From NCBI GenBank assembly GCA_001466705.2, contig LATX02000001.1:1302001-1366000 (forward strand): 64,000 nt of DNA. Direction: 5' to 3'. The DNA comes from Moniliophthora roreri (taxonomy: Eukaryota > Basidiomycota > Agaricomycetes > Agaricales > Marasmiaceae). Within the stretch, counting starts at the first letter, position 1. Each line of letters starts with the position of its first letter. A model generated the notes under the pieces. That model was not told where the DNA came from. It made no database searches and worked only from the letters and a program-made list of their open reading frames with translations. Made by a program: the position numbers and the translations under genes. Positions 15,065 to 25,885 of this stretch are shown one piece after another.

Positions 15065-17077
15065 ATGGCTGAGACAGACCCTCATCAAGACCAGTGCGTA
15101 TTACCCGGTCAACTTTACGTGTTTTTCGCTAGCTAACTTTATCGATAGAAATCCACCGGCAGAGGGTGCCGTTCCATCCAAGAACGAGCTCAAGAAACGG
15201 GCAAAAGAGGCTGAAAAGGCGAAGAAAGCGGCCGAGAAGGCAGCGAAGCAGCAGGAAATTGCTGCTCAGCAAGCAGCTGCTGAAGTCGTATGTTGATTTA
15301 AAACGATTTGATTCAGCCATCGGCTCATCGCAACCAGGATTTCGCTCAAGATTTTTATGGGGCTCTTCCCTTGCACCAATCTCAATCGCGACCTGGCAGG
15401 ACCCGCGTACAGATATCCTCACTATCATCTCGCGATGGCGAAACTGTCCTCTTCCGAGCTCGTGTCCACACTTCTCGTGCTCAAGGAAACAAGATGGTGT
15501 TCTTGAACCTTCGTCAGCGCACGGACTCAGTCCAGGCTCTCCTGATCGTTACCCCAGAAAAGGTCTCCAAGCAAATGGTGAAATGGGCGGCTTCGCTGGC
15601 GGACGAGAGCATAGTCTTGGTCGAAGGTGTTGTAAAGAAAACGCCCGAGCCTATCAAAAGTGCTAGTGTCGAGGACGTCGAAGTACATGTATCGCAGGTG
15701 GGCATCATCGAGTGGTGGCGCGTCTGCTTGCTTATCAAGTCTATCGCGCAGCTTCATTTGATTTCCGGACTTGATGGTCGACTCCCATTCACTGTTGACG
15801 ACGCCAATCGCCCAGACTCTGAAATTGATGCAGAAGGCGCCCAGTTCAACAGAGTGCTTCTTGATACACGTCTCAACAACCGTGTCATTGACCTTCGCGT
15901 AAGTCCAGGTCATACTGTCAGTTCATCTTTGCGATTTACATACCTCCAACCTTAGACACAAACAAACCAAGCCATTTTCAAGCTCCAGTCCGCTATCGGA
16001 GACCTGTTCCGCGAGTACTTGAGCTCTAATGGCTTCATCGAAATACATTCACCCAAACTTCAAGGTGCCGCTACAGAATCCGGAGCTTCTGTCTTCAAAG
16101 TTACCTACTTCAAGGGTGAGGAAAAAATATACTCATACCAGTTCTTCGATTGACTTTCTCTCGTAGGTAATGCTTTCCTTGCTCAGTCACCTCAGCTGGC
16201 GAAGCAGATGTGTATAGCAGCCGACTTTGAACGTGTGTACGAGATCGGTCCTGTCTTCCGAGCCGAGGACTCGAACACTCATCGTCACCTCACGGAATTC
16301 ATGGGGCTTGATTTGGAGATGGCCATTGAAGAGCATTATCACGAAGTAATGGAATTATTGGACGGTCTCTTCATCAGCATCTTCCGAGGCTTACGGGAGA
16401 AATATAAGAAGGAGATCCAAGTCATCGGCAAGCAGTTCCCGGCTGATGAGTTCAAGTGGAGAGAAGGCCCGGAGGGAACCTTGAAACTGAAGTTTAGGGA
16501 GGCTATTGACTTGTTGGTAGAGGATGGTGTTCCCAGGGAGGACTTGGACGACATCAAGTGAGTATCGTTCAAGTGAATCCACTTCATTGGGGCTCAACTC
16601 ACACCTTATCAAACAGCACGGAAAACGAAAAGAGGCTTGGCGGAATTGTAAAGGCAAAATATGATACCGACTACTTCATTATTGACAAATTTCCGATGGA
16701 GCTACGTCCGTTCTACACTATGCCTGATCCTGAGGACCCTGTAAGCGACCTGCCAACCTACTTGACACTTGCGTTACTGATCATGCATTCTTTCAAACAA
16801 GACGCTGTCTAATTCATATGATTTCTTTATGCGAGGCGAGGAGATACTATCGGGTGCACAACGTATACATGACCCCAAAGTTTTGGCCGAGAAGATGGGG
16901 GCCAAAGGTGTTGATCCCGAAACGATGAAAGGATATATGGATGCATTCCGGATGGGCTGCCCGCCACATGGCGGTGGCGGAATTGGGTTAGAGCGTGTAT
17001 TGATGTTGTTCTTGAAGCTCAACAACATCCGACGTGCATCCCTCTTCCCTAGAGACCCCAAGAGATTGGAACCTTGA
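15065..17077 (+). CDS. DPS1: Aspartyl-tRNA synthetase, cytoplasmic
   Basis: Class IIb synthetase that charges tRNA-Asp. The order is: a lysine/alanine-rich N-terminal helix ([19 protein letters not shown]) as in eukaryotic AspRS; an OB-fold anticodon-binding domain ([20 protein letters not shown]); the hinge; then the catalytic core with motif 1 ([12 protein letters not shown]), the [11 protein letters not shown] loop, motif 2 ([15 protein letters not shown]) and motif 3 ([14 protein letters not shown]). The C-terminus is [15 protein letters not shown]. About seven introns are visible, including one between [10 protein letters not shown] and [10 protein letters not shown]. Length after splicing is close to the fungal norm (about 540-560 residues). 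Confidence 0.96.
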
Positions 17078-17545
17078 GAGAGAGAGAGAGCGAAAGAGGA
17101 TGTAGATACGCAAATACGCAAATGACTCGGATATTCTGACAAAAGAAAAAAATATTACCGCGGAGCAATGAGCTTGACTTGATTCCTCGGCTAACGAAAT
17201 GAGTGATCTCATAAGTTGTGGAGTCTTCTGAAAAAAGGCTTCTGCCGATCAGACCGTTGGCGTGGGGTTCTGGGACACACCGTCCAGAAGAACAAATAGA
17301 GTCTAATAGATCAATAGACTCAGATCAATAGATTCGTTTCAAATAGAAATAATCCAATGTCGTCGTCGTATGTAAAGTCTCCACAGAACAGAGATCTTTT
17401 TCGCAACCCGTTCGCAACCCGTTCCCCATTCTTCTTTCCCTCTTCCTAGCAACCCAGTCACTCCTTCCCTTCTTCCCCTCCTTCCAGCTCCCTCGCCTCT
17501 CGCCCCCTCCTGTGAACATATAACCCTCCTTACCCTTTTTCATCA
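17078..17545. other. Intergenic with GA-repeat and C/T-rich leader
   Basis: Begins with a short (GA)n tract directly after the AspRS stop (17,078-17,092). The part before the next start is strongly C/T-rich on the plus strand, as in fungal promoters. No gene is seen. Confidence 0.5.
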
Positions 17546-18094
17546 ATGGAGGGTAACCAGGTCGGATCGTCTTCACCACCCACAAACGCAAACACCACCT
17601 CCACATACGACACGGGCTCACTAGGTCATCGGCTGATAGGAGTGGGAATCGTTATTGGGCTCGTTATCGTGGCGTTGTTATTGTGGATCAGATTTGCGAA
17701 ATGGCCGCGAAGAAAATTGAGGAGTTTGGGGTGCACATGCCTACCAGAGCCGCGAAGCAGTAAAGACATAGTCGTGGGAGTTGCAGATGAAGAATCAGGT
17801 CTTGGTCCAAGAGGCCTCGAAGTCAGCCAGCGTAGTATGAGGGGCGGGTCATCGAGAGTAGCGATACAGATACCATCTGAATATGCGCGATCTCCAGAAC
17901 ATCATGCAACATTTCATAATGCGGAAGTAGGAAACAGATATTCCAAGGGCTCTACTTATATTACACAGTGGGAACGTTCGCATCCAGATGTCGTGCCTCC
18001 GCCAAAGGTGAGTGATTATCAGCTTAGGTGGTTGTTTCAAATTGAAACTGTGCAACAGTCATCAAGCAAATATTACACCACAGCGAAATGTTGA
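17546..18094 (+). CDS. Small single-pass membrane protein, unknown function
   Basis: Predicted type III/I membrane protein of about 165-182 residues, not recognised. An N-terminal Ser/Thr/Asn-rich outside segment (residues 1-28) precedes one hydrophobic helix (about 30-50, IGVGIVIGLVIVALLLWI), then a basic cytosolic stop-transfer (RFAKWPRRKLRS), a CTCLPEP cysteine pair that could be palmitoylated, and a polar tail. The stretch gtgagt..caacag at the 3' end (after HPDVVPPPK) has the look of a 51-nt intron that happens to stay in frame and stop-free, so the mature tail may be SSSKYYTTAKC directly after PPK. Confidence 0.55.
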   Translation: MEGNQVGSSSPPTNANTTSTYDTGSLGHRLIGVGIVIGLVIVALLLWIRFAKWPRRKLRSLGCTCLPEPRSSKDIVVGVADEESGLGPRGLEVSQRSMRGGSSRVAIQIPSEYARSPEHHATFHNAEVGNRYSKGSTYITQWERSHPDVVPPPKVSDYQLRWLFQIETVQQSSSKYYTTAKC

Positions 18095-18476
18095 TTGAGA
18101 CTCGGACCAGTCGCGAACAATACAACCCCCCCCCCCCGCTAAGTTACTTACACGCCCCTTTGTAATGTGTAATTGTATACTTGTTGTTTTTCCCCCGATG
18201 TTCGTCAGGAAGCTCCGAGAGTGGGGAGGATAGAATATGTTCATTTCCTTTTCATAAAGATACAATAATTATGGATTCCAGGTAACGGACAGCACAACGA
18301 AGTACGAGCGTGTGGATGCAAAGGATAGGGATCTATGGGCAGGAATGTCGTGAAATTTATTAAAACACACATTGACGAAGATATGCTGGACTTCACTGCG
18401 ATACACTGAGAAATAACATCAACTCAGATCGTTGCAGGAGATAAAAAGATACCAACCAATTGTAATCAACCCGAGG
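18095..18476. repeat. Intergenic with a 12-base poly-C run
   Basis: Between the membrane protein and the SSH4 gene, about 380 bases without a supported gene. An uninterrupted run of 12 C lies at about 18,126-18,137, unusual here and prone to length variation or sequencing error. Confidence 0.55.
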
Positions 18477-20300
18477 TCATCGTCTTCGACTCCTCCGTCC
18501 ACTGCTCCGTGAAACATTCGACTGCCCAATCATGTTTGGTGGTATTGAACCACCTTCCAGTGCGGCAGCAATGACCTCAGCTGGAAGGTCTAGATGAACG
18601 CCGTCCGCATATGTTAATGCGTCCAGTGGAGAGTAGGCAGGAGGTTCCCGTCTAGATAAGGATGCGGTAGACAGCCTGTCATCGTCATCGGCAACGGTGA
18701 GACGGCTGGTCCCCGATTCCGTTCGACGATGGTCCGACCTCGTGAGGGCCTGCAAATGTATATCACGATGATTAGGTGTTGGTGGCTCTGGGCTCATAGG
18801 AGAGTCAGGAGGTGGGTGTACCTGAGGTGTTACTTCTGAGCCTGAGTCGTTTAATGATGCAGCCAAGTGAGTGAGAGAGCGACGAATACGCCGAGGCGTT
18901 GAAAAGGGGTTGCTCGCACCTGTATCTACAGGAGAATGCGATCTCGATGAAGAAGGCGAAACCGAACCACTTCTTGAAGCAATCCGGTCGCCTGGATGGC
19001 CCGGGGAGGATGGCAGATTAGCGTTGGGAGGCGCGTGGAAAGGAGCGTCCGTCGGAGACAGATACCTGGGAGAGCTAGGTCCACCATTGGGTTCCTCGTC
19101 GATAGGTGTGATGGGCGGTGGTGGCGATATTTCTGATGAACGCAGGGGAGATGAAACAATCACATCGCCATTATTTGATCGCGCAGGCCGTCGCGAACGA
19201 TGGGATCGTCTCGACGGTGTAAGGGAGGCTGTGCTGCCTGGTGTGCCATGAGGAGTGTTGTCTCCACTGAGACGCGCTCTTCCACCAACGTCAAGGAGAA
19301 TGCTACCACGCTCACTCCCATAAGCCGGAGGAGGAGCGAGGGTTCCCACGCTGGGGGCCAAGCCCCATTTCTTGACGTTGGCCTCAACGAAGACGAACCC
19401 AGCTTGACCAAAGTTGACGTGGACGCTACATGGACCATCTGCACCGATTGTTGGGAATAAATTCCATTTATTTAGGCCTGTGAAAGCATCGTCCATTTTG
19501 CGCCCATTTCTAGTGAAGAATACGGTTCCTGAGCGGGGCCGATAACCAATACCTAACACGTCGCCCTCCTTTAATGATGAGCCAAAGGAAGTCGCGGTGA
19601 AAGGATAATTATGTGATTTGTCCCCGTTCGAATGGTACGCAATGGAATAACGGTTCAGACCAGGCAGTCTGAAAGGTGGATATGGCTTTGTGGAGAGCCC
19701 AATGGCAACGTTTGTAGCCTCCGGCAAATCGAACATCTTCACTTCCCAGTAGTAGACCTCATTTAGCTTGGGCAGCGGAAGGTTAGACTGGACACAAGAG
19801 GACGATGCTGGGTCCGGAAGGAAGGTGATTTCCGTCCGTGCGTGAACGAGAAGGGAATTAATGGTTTCGATATCAGGTTCGAACGACCAAGCAGATACGC
19901 CTTTCTCTTGGATTGAGAGAAACTGGGAAAGTGTAATGTCGGTTGGTTGGGAATTGGGAAGATATTGCAGCTGGTAATCTGGTCGATGGGTCAGCAGTGG
20001 GCTCGGCTTGACAAGATGATACGAACCTCTTGCTCTGAGATACTCTCGTCTAACATTCTCTGGTACTGATTCAAGCCAGCGGGATTCCATGGCCTCGAAG
20101 CCGCCTTCGCTCTCGATGAGCTCTTCTCTGGCCATGTCGACAGGTCCATCACTGTCACGAAGGACGATACCACGTCTCCTTCGAATAAGGATGATACAGA
20201 GAAGAAAGAGAAGCAGAAGAAATAGAAAAGTCGAGAGAACTATTAAGAGAGGAAGTAAGATCATCCAGCCATCGGGTTCTGGTTCAGTGGAGTTCGTCAT
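18477..20300 (-). CDS. SSH4: SPRY-domain Rsp5 ubiquitin-ligase adaptor (Ssh4/Ear1 type)
   Basis: Endosomal/vacuolar membrane adaptor that recruits the Nedd4-type ligase Rsp5 to cargo for multivesicular-body sorting. One N-terminal transmembrane helix (about residues 12-39) is followed by RRRR, then a SPRY domain at about 140-305 (YYWEVKMFDLP, AIGLSTKPYPPFRLPG, DVLGIGYRPRSGTVFFTRNG). Two PY motifs for WW-domain binding are present: PPAY at about 324-327 and a second PPAY close to the C-terminus (EPPAYSPLDA). The tail between them is Ser/Pro-rich. A probable in-frame 48-nt intron lies at 19,979-20,026 (gttcgt donor, ctgac branch, ag acceptor), which would remove 16 residues before DYQLQY. Divergent from SNF4, with 80 bases between the starts. 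Confidence 0.9.
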   Translation of the reverse strand: MTNSTEPEPDGWMILLPLLIVLSTFLFLLLLFLLCIILIRRRRGIVLRDSDGPVDMAREELIESEGGFEAMESRWLESVPENVRREYLRARGSYHLVKPSPLLTHRPDYQLQYLPNSQPTDITLSQFLSIQEKGVSAWSFEPDIETINSLLVHARTEITFLPDPASSSCVQSNLPLPKLNEVYYWEVKMFDLPEATNVAIGLSTKPYPPFRLPGLNRYSIAYHSNGDKSHNYPFTATSFGSSLKEGDVLGIGYRPRSGTVFFTRNGRKMDDAFTGLNKWNLFPTIGADGPCSVHVNFGQAGFVFVEANVKKWGLAPSVGTLAPPPAYGSERGSILLDVGGRARLSGDNTPHGTPGSTASLTPSRRSHRSRRPARSNNGDVIVSSPLRSSEISPPPPITPIDEEPNGGPSSPRYLSPTDAPFHAPPNANLPSSPGHPGDRIASRSGSVSPSSSRSHSPVDTGASNPFSTPRRIRRSLTHLAASLNDSGSEVTPQVHPPPDSPMSPEPPTPNHRDIHLQALTRSDHRRTESGTSRLTVADDDDRLSTASLSRREPPAYSPLDALTYADGVHLDLPAEVIAAALEGGSIPPNMIGQSNVSRSSGRRSRRR

Positions 20301-20380
20301 GGTAGGGAGGAAAGCAGTGTTACTGCACGAGTTTCGGCCCTGCCGCCCGCTTACTTTCCACCACTATCACCTTGACCACC

Positions 20381-21831
20381 ATGGCCTCTCTCAATCCCCC
20401 ATCTCCTTCCGTTCTCAGGCGAAAACCTTCAAGTCGTCGCCGGGCTCCTTCCCATTTACCACCTCCACAGGAAACTCACGAAGTATTCTCTATCGATGCC
20501 CCACTCCAAGTCCTTGTTCTAACCACATTTTCACCCTAGATCGCCTTGTCTGCCATACGAAATCTCCTCAAGTCTAGAACTTGCTACGACGCTTTCCCTA
20601 TCTCTTTTAGACTTATTATATTAGATACCAAGCTCAACGTCAAGAAGGCTCTGCAATGTCTACTACTCAACAGTGCGCCCGAGCATCTTCTCGCTCCTTT
20701 TAAACACTCACCTCGTTTTACAGGCGTTGTATCAGCTCCCCTGTGGAACAGCGAAAAATCTGAATTCGCTGGGATGCTCACAGTCCTCGATATCATCCAT
20801 CTGATCCAATACTATTATCGTACTGCATCCTACGAGTTGGCAGCAACCGATGTGGAAACCTTGCGCTTGGAAGCTTTGCGTGGTCTGTCTTTTCCGTATT
20901 TGGACACCTGCATGCAATCTCATCCCGTTTTACGACGATAGGAATCGAAAAGGAACTTGGAGTCGCACAACCGCCGCTGCTCCGAAAACATCCCATGAGC
21001 TCGCTCTACGAAGCAGCTCAAGTTCTCATCCAGACACATGCGCGACGGCTTCCGTTACTGGATTACGACACAGAGACTGGTCATGAAGTTATTGTATCAA
21101 CACTCACGCAATACCGATTGCTCAAATTTATTTCTATCAACGTACGGAACTACCACTAGTTCATCATCACCTCACTCATATCTATTTCCAGTGTAATAAA
21201 GAAATTCAGCAACTCCATCTTCCTTTGCGCAAGCTCGGCATAGGAACATATGTTCAATACTCAGCAAACCAAGTTCCAGAAGGAACCAATCCATATCATC
21301 CCATCGCCACGGCTAGTATGAATACTACCGTTTTCGACGTTGTACATATGTTTTCAGAACGTGCGATATCCGCCGTTCCCATCATCGACGAAGACGGGAT
21401 CGTCGTTAATCTTTACGAGACCGTTGATGTAATTGTATGTTCCCTCCTTCATTGGCTTATTACGCACTCATTATCAAGCTTTTAGACACTAGTCCGATTA
21501 GGCGCATATCAGTCACTCGACCTCAAGATTTCTGAGGCTCTCAACCAAAGATCTCCTGATTTTCCGGGCGTTGTCATTTGTAACGCATCTGATTCTTTAG
21601 GAACTCTTCTTCAGCTTATTAAGAAGCGAAGAGTTCATCGGCTGGTCGTCGTGGAGGGCGAGGTAAGACATCAATAAGTCTTTTGACATTTATACTCACC
21701 ACTTCATATAGGAAGAAGAAAGGAGAGGTGGCAAGAAGGGACGCCTGCTGGGTATCATTACCCTCAGCGATGTCTTGCGTTATGTTATTGGTGTGGAACC
21801 TCAGTCAGTCGAAGATAGCCGGCCTTCATAA
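20381..21831 (+). CDS. SNF4: AMPK/Snf1 gamma subunit (CBS-domain protein)
   Basis: Nucleotide-sensing gamma subunit of the Snf1/AMPK energy-sensor kinase. After a basic Ser/Pro-rich N-terminus (LRRKPSSRRRAPSHLPPP), four CBS repeats are recognisable: SRTCYDAFPISFRLIILDT with GVVSAPLWNSEKSEFAGMLTVLDIIHLI; SSLYEAAQVLIQTHARRLPLLDYD; TTVFDVVHMFSERAISAVPIIDEDG; and DSLGTLLQLIKKRRVHRLVVVEGE with GRLLGIITLSDVLRYVIG. At least six introns break it. The end is EPQSVEDSRPS. Confidence 0.93.
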
Positions 21832-22004
21832 GTTTTTGTTCGGCCGATTCTCTATTGTTGCTCTCGTGTACTGTTAGATTATGTCGCTGCCTTGCTCTTT
21901 TGGATACCTGTGTATTTTGTTTACTCTCAGTCAATTTGGAAGTCGATGTACACGATCGTGACCACTTTCCACCGCGAGGAGTCCCACGTCTACTCACGCA
22001 TCAA

Positions 22005-23092
22005 ATGTCTTTCGTATCCTTTTCTCTGGACTCTAGGACAACATTTGTCGCAATAACCTGCTCTGTTCTAGCTGTTTTGGCGTTCCTTTTCACCTGGTCT
22101 GCTGACCCTTATGGTACATTCCATTTATTCTTGAACAGACTCCCGGGCGAAAACCAGGATTTGCCTCCCAAGACGGAATGGCTCAACATGGGCTTTTGGA
22201 AGGTTGGTGCACCCTTTGAATTTCTCGGTGCGCGATAACGACAATAATGACAGGACACCGAGGTCTTCCCGGAAGCTTGCAAAGGTTCTAATTCCAGGCT
22301 CATAACGACTGCTTGTATGAACTAATTCTCTGGTTCAGCTCTCGCTCTACGTCTGATTCAAGCCGCTGGACTACGGGAAGGTGACAAAGTCCTTGGTGAG
22401 CAGGTCTCCTATGCGACAATATTCGGGTGGTCATTCACCCTTTATACGTTACAGATGTTGGCCATGGCAGCGGAGAATCGCTCATCCTCCTTCTATCTGA
22501 TCCTTCAACCCCTCGACCTAGCAGCATCACAGGCATAACAAGCCTTCCTGTTCACCACCGGCGTTCTCTAGCTCGGATTGAGAAACTAAACCCAACCACT
22601 AAAGGGATAGAAACCACATTACACCTCGGAGATGCTGTTTACAAGCCCGGGGAGACATCCAAACACCCCCTGAGCCCTGAAAACTCCTCTACGTTTAATG
22701 TCATTCTTGCGCTGGATTGCGCGTATCATTTCCAGACGCGTAGGGATTTTTTGCGTCAAGCTCTTGAGCACCTGGCGCCAGGAGGAAGGATAGGGTTGGC
22801 AGACATCTGTTTCGATGGTGCGGCGTTGAGGATGAGCAGTCTAACACGTTCCATTCTCAGAATGATACCCAAGGAGAACATGGTGTCCATGGAAGACTAT
22901 GCGAAGAGCATGGAGGGCATGGGTTACGTCGATGTGCGGTTAGAAGACATCAGTAGCAACGTTTTCCCTCGTTTCACTTCATTTCTAAAAACACGAGGGG
23001 TCTTTTGGACATTGATTGCCTGTATGATCAGCCTCTACTGGCAGAATGGAGGTGCACGATTCGTGCTGGTTCGTGCCAGTAAACAGCTGTAA
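22005..23092 (+). CDS. Membrane-anchored SAM-dependent methyltransferase
   Basis: Class I methyltransferase with an N-terminal membrane anchor; the substrate is unknown, possibly a lipid or terpenoid. Hydrophobic helix at about residues 12-30 (TFVAITCSVLAVLAFLFTW). A short conserved segment KTEWLNMGFWK precedes the SAM site: DKVLDVGHGSGESLILL carries the GxGxG-like loop (here GHGSG). The post-motifs FNVILALDCAYHFQTRRDFL and LAPGGRIGLADICFDG match the Erg6/UbiE-like subgroup. The C-terminus is again hydrophobic (WTLIACMISLYW). Three introns lie in the first 430 bases. The last exon is long and intron-free. Confidence 0.82.
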
Positions 23093-23147
23093 ACTTGACG
23101 AGTTTTACTAATTTGACAAGTGTATCATCTCTACTTGCTCTATCACA

Positions 23148-24209
23148 ATGAGTGCAATCCAGTCCATTCACATCAGCGACTTTCAAGAACGCTCCGAACC
23201 CAAACCACATACTGTCTATCGCATTCAAGTCCAGGCCAATGTTCGCTCATGGTCCATGTGGAGGCGTTACTCAGAGTTTGATGACCTCCATACCGAACTG
23301 ACCAAAGTTACTGGATCTCCACCACCCCATCCTCTCCCTCTCAAGCACAAGTTTTCTGTTTTTCGTTCACACAGTGATCCAAAGCTGTTAGAGGAACGGA
23401 AATCAGGGCTCGAAGCATACCTCAGAGCTATCATCAGCTCCAAAGAGGATACTTGGCGGGAGACGTTTGCATTCAAGGAGTTCTTGGGTGTTCCTGTAGG
23501 CAGGCAGGCAGGCATCGTCGGTGGACCACCAACGCATTTCACATCTGCTTCATGGTTGGACGAACATCAGGAACTTCAGAATCGTCTACGGGATGTTCGA
23601 GCCGATATCAACAAACGAGAGGCCTTGTCTGATCAGGGCGACGTCAACGCCTCCCACAAGTCCAATGTCAGCGCCAAACAGAAGCTGGCTGGGGTTTTGT
23701 CACGAATAGGGAATTTGGGTAGAGGGTTGCAGGAGCTGGCTATGGGTGGGATGACTGAAGGAGAACTGCAGAGACGGACGGATATGGTCGCACGACTGCA
23801 GGATGACTGCGAAAAGTTGGGGAAGATGGTTACGATGGCGAGGCAGCAGACTCGTGGTGACGTTGGAAGCTTTGCTACGAACGTAGCTTCATCATCTGAC
23901 CGAGAAGCCCTCATGGGACCGAGTGCGTTCACCCGTGTCACTAGAGTCTTTGGGAAACCGCAGGAGACAGAGGAGACACGTCCCCTGGATAACCATGGTC
24001 TCTTTTCGCTGCAGCAGACCCAGATGCAGCAACAGGACGACCAGCTGTCTCAGCTCACCACTATCCTGCGTCGTCAGCGACAACTTGGCGAAGCCATCGG
24101 TGCGGAAATCGCGTCGCAGATTGAGATGTTGGATGATCTTGACAACGAAGTTGATCGTGTTGGAGGCAAGCTCTCTACCACCCAGAAGCAGTTGAACAGA
24201 TTGGGATAG
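23148..24209 (+). CDS. VAM7: Vacuolar Qc-SNARE with PX domain (Vam7-like)
   Basis: SNARE for homotypic vacuole fusion, bringing itself to PI3P membranes through its PX domain. Intron-free, 353 residues. The PX domain spans about 1-125 (VYRIQVQANVRSWSMWRRYSEF, PPPHPLPLKHKF, with the lipid-binding Arg-Arg-Tyr-Ser). A long helical middle follows. The C-terminal SNARE motif at about 285-350 (QQQDDQLSQLTTILRRQRQLGEAIG, then EIASQIEMLDDLDNEVDRVG) has Gln at the expected zero layer. No transmembrane helix, as in yeast Vam7. Confidence 0.93.
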   Translation: MSAIQSIHISDFQERSEPKPHTVYRIQVQANVRSWSMWRRYSEFDDLHTELTKVTGSPPPHPLPLKHKFSVFRSHSDPKLLEERKSGLEAYLRAIISSKEDTWRETFAFKEFLGVPVGRQAGIVGGPPTHFTSASWLDEHQELQNRLRDVRADINKREALSDQGDVNASHKSNVSAKQKLAGVLSRIGNLGRGLQELAMGGMTEGELQRRTDMVARLQDDCEKLGKMVTMARQQTRGDVGSFATNVASSSDREALMGPSAFTRVTRVFGKPQETEETRPLDNHGLFSLQQTQMQQQDDQLSQLTTILRRQRQLGEAIGAEIASQIEMLDDLDNEVDRVGGKLSTTQKQLNRLG

Positions 24210-24376
24210 TCATAGAGGTTCATGATTTGCTGAATCCACATATACTTCGGATGAACTTTTTCAAAGGAATAGGGACTACAATGTATTAATGTGCATCGAT
24301 ATAATACAAGCAGGATTATCTCAAGATGTGTAAGATTACAGTCCAATGGCGAGGCCTAGGCTCTATCATGAAAGGT

Positions 24377-25553
24377 TCATTTCTGTGATAGGAATTTCCC
24401 AACACCCTAGGACGAATAGTCAGAAAAATCGTATTCTGAAGAGCTGAGGAGTCATACCTCAAAGCAAGCGATCATTATTCCGCAGGCAGGTGCAATTTTC
24501 GCAATCCGAGGCGTGAGGCCAGCAAACAGAGCCGAGACGCCCTCCGTCCGTACTATTTGTTTGATGAGTTGCAATGACGAGGTCAATTGCGCGGCACCCG
24601 ACGAGGACATAACCAGAGCCTGTCTCCGTGTCTTGACAACATCCAAGGGTGAAGTTAACAATGCGGCAGATGTTCCGCTCACTGCACCGCCGACAAAGGC
24701 TACCCATGTACCTTCCCGGTTATACTTTGCGAAACCTCTCTTGCAAGACTCGTACCCAGCCCAGTATATTCCGGAGAAAGGTACGTCTCGCCAGAGAGTG
24801 GGTCCAAGGCCTCTCCAAAGAGATAACACACCTTGTTCTTTAGCAAGACCGCCTATCGAGCGCAGAACGGAACGAAGGGTATGTGGGTTATCGGCCGAAA
24901 GCGGCGTGGACTGCAGATTGGTCCGAATGAGTTCCAGTGGAGAGACCAGAGTTGAGATTGCGCTGCGTGCGATGACGCCTGCGGCTAAAGGTACGGCTGC
25001 TGCTGGGAGAAGGGGAGGGAGGGTGACGTTCAATAGATGGTCGTAAGTGAGCATGTAAGATGTGGAGGACGGAACTCCGATGACCCTACGGAACTATTGT
25101 TCAGTAACGAGTCAGGCAAATCGCAAAAAAAAGAGAACGCACAAGGTTGTTCCAGCACCCTTCCATAATCCGCGGATACCTTCCGCACGCCATACATGGC
25201 GAACTGCATCAAAAAAACCATTAACTCTCTCTGTTCTGAAAACGCCGTTTTCCCAGACACAGACAAGGTCTTCCTGTGCCAACGGACGTGCTAGAGACGA
25301 CATATTCCGTACACAGGGAACATGTGTAGGTTGACAACACATGTTTTGAGGCGGTCGGGGAAATAAAAGGGGCGTTGGAGAAGGACGTTGCGTCTGGAGC
25401 CTTGTCTTGACCACATCGAACGGCGTCACTGAGATGAATAATTTATAAATGTGACTTGTGGAAGAAGAAAAAAAGCAGCAAATGCTCACTCGTCAATGCG
25501 GTCATCGTAGACCCCGTAGCTGCTGCTACAAGCTTTGCATGGAAGGGATGCAT
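24377..25553 (-). CDS. MTM1: Mitochondrial carrier, Mtm1/SLC25A39-40 type
   Basis: Inner-membrane carrier of the SLC25 family; the Mtm1/SLC25A39 branch has been linked to mitochondrial glutathione import and Mn/Fe-S homeostasis. The three carrier signatures are visible: VTPFDVVKTRLQTQ, VSPLELIRTNLQS (the Glu in place of the usual Asp is typical of this branch) and TSPLDVVKTRRQ. Loop motifs are GIRGLWKGAGTTL, SLWRGLGPTLWRDVPFSGIYW and VSALFAGLTPRIAKIAP. A Cys/Pro-rich insert follows the first signature (NMCCQPTHVPCVRNM), matching the matrix cysteines of the family. The chosen start is MHPFHAKLVAAATGS; a further upstream exon is possible. After FE an intron leads to the tail GVGKFLSQK. Confidence 0.88.
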
Positions 25554-25885
25554 AAGTGAATCCCGTGGAAAGTGGGAGCAGAGAACCTGGAAAAGGGCGC
25601 CTTGATAATCACGTAGAAAATTATCAGATACCAGGCAGCCGGGCGGCCGGGACCGGGGCTCCTGCCGTCTCGGCACGGCGTTGCTGGGAAAGCAAAAAGT
25701 TTGGGTCGGCTCGTGGACATAAAACTCTTTAAACTTTAGCTTTATCGACCGATACTTTAGACCCTCGCTCTCAACCAGTTACTCAACTCTCTTTTCCTTT
25801 ATTCTTTAGCACATCGAAAGTTCTCGTCTCGACGCTTCGCAATCGCTGTAAATCGCTGTCTTTCCTCCTCGCGCTTTGAAACGAT

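Noticed and set aside
18126..18137. Run of 12 C as a possible functional element
   Set aside because: A single homopolymer in an intergenic region is more likely a slippage or sequencing feature; no context suggests a function.
18871..19251. Plus-strand ORF of 126 residues
   Set aside because: Antisense of the Ser/Pro-rich tail of SSH4; no independent protein features.
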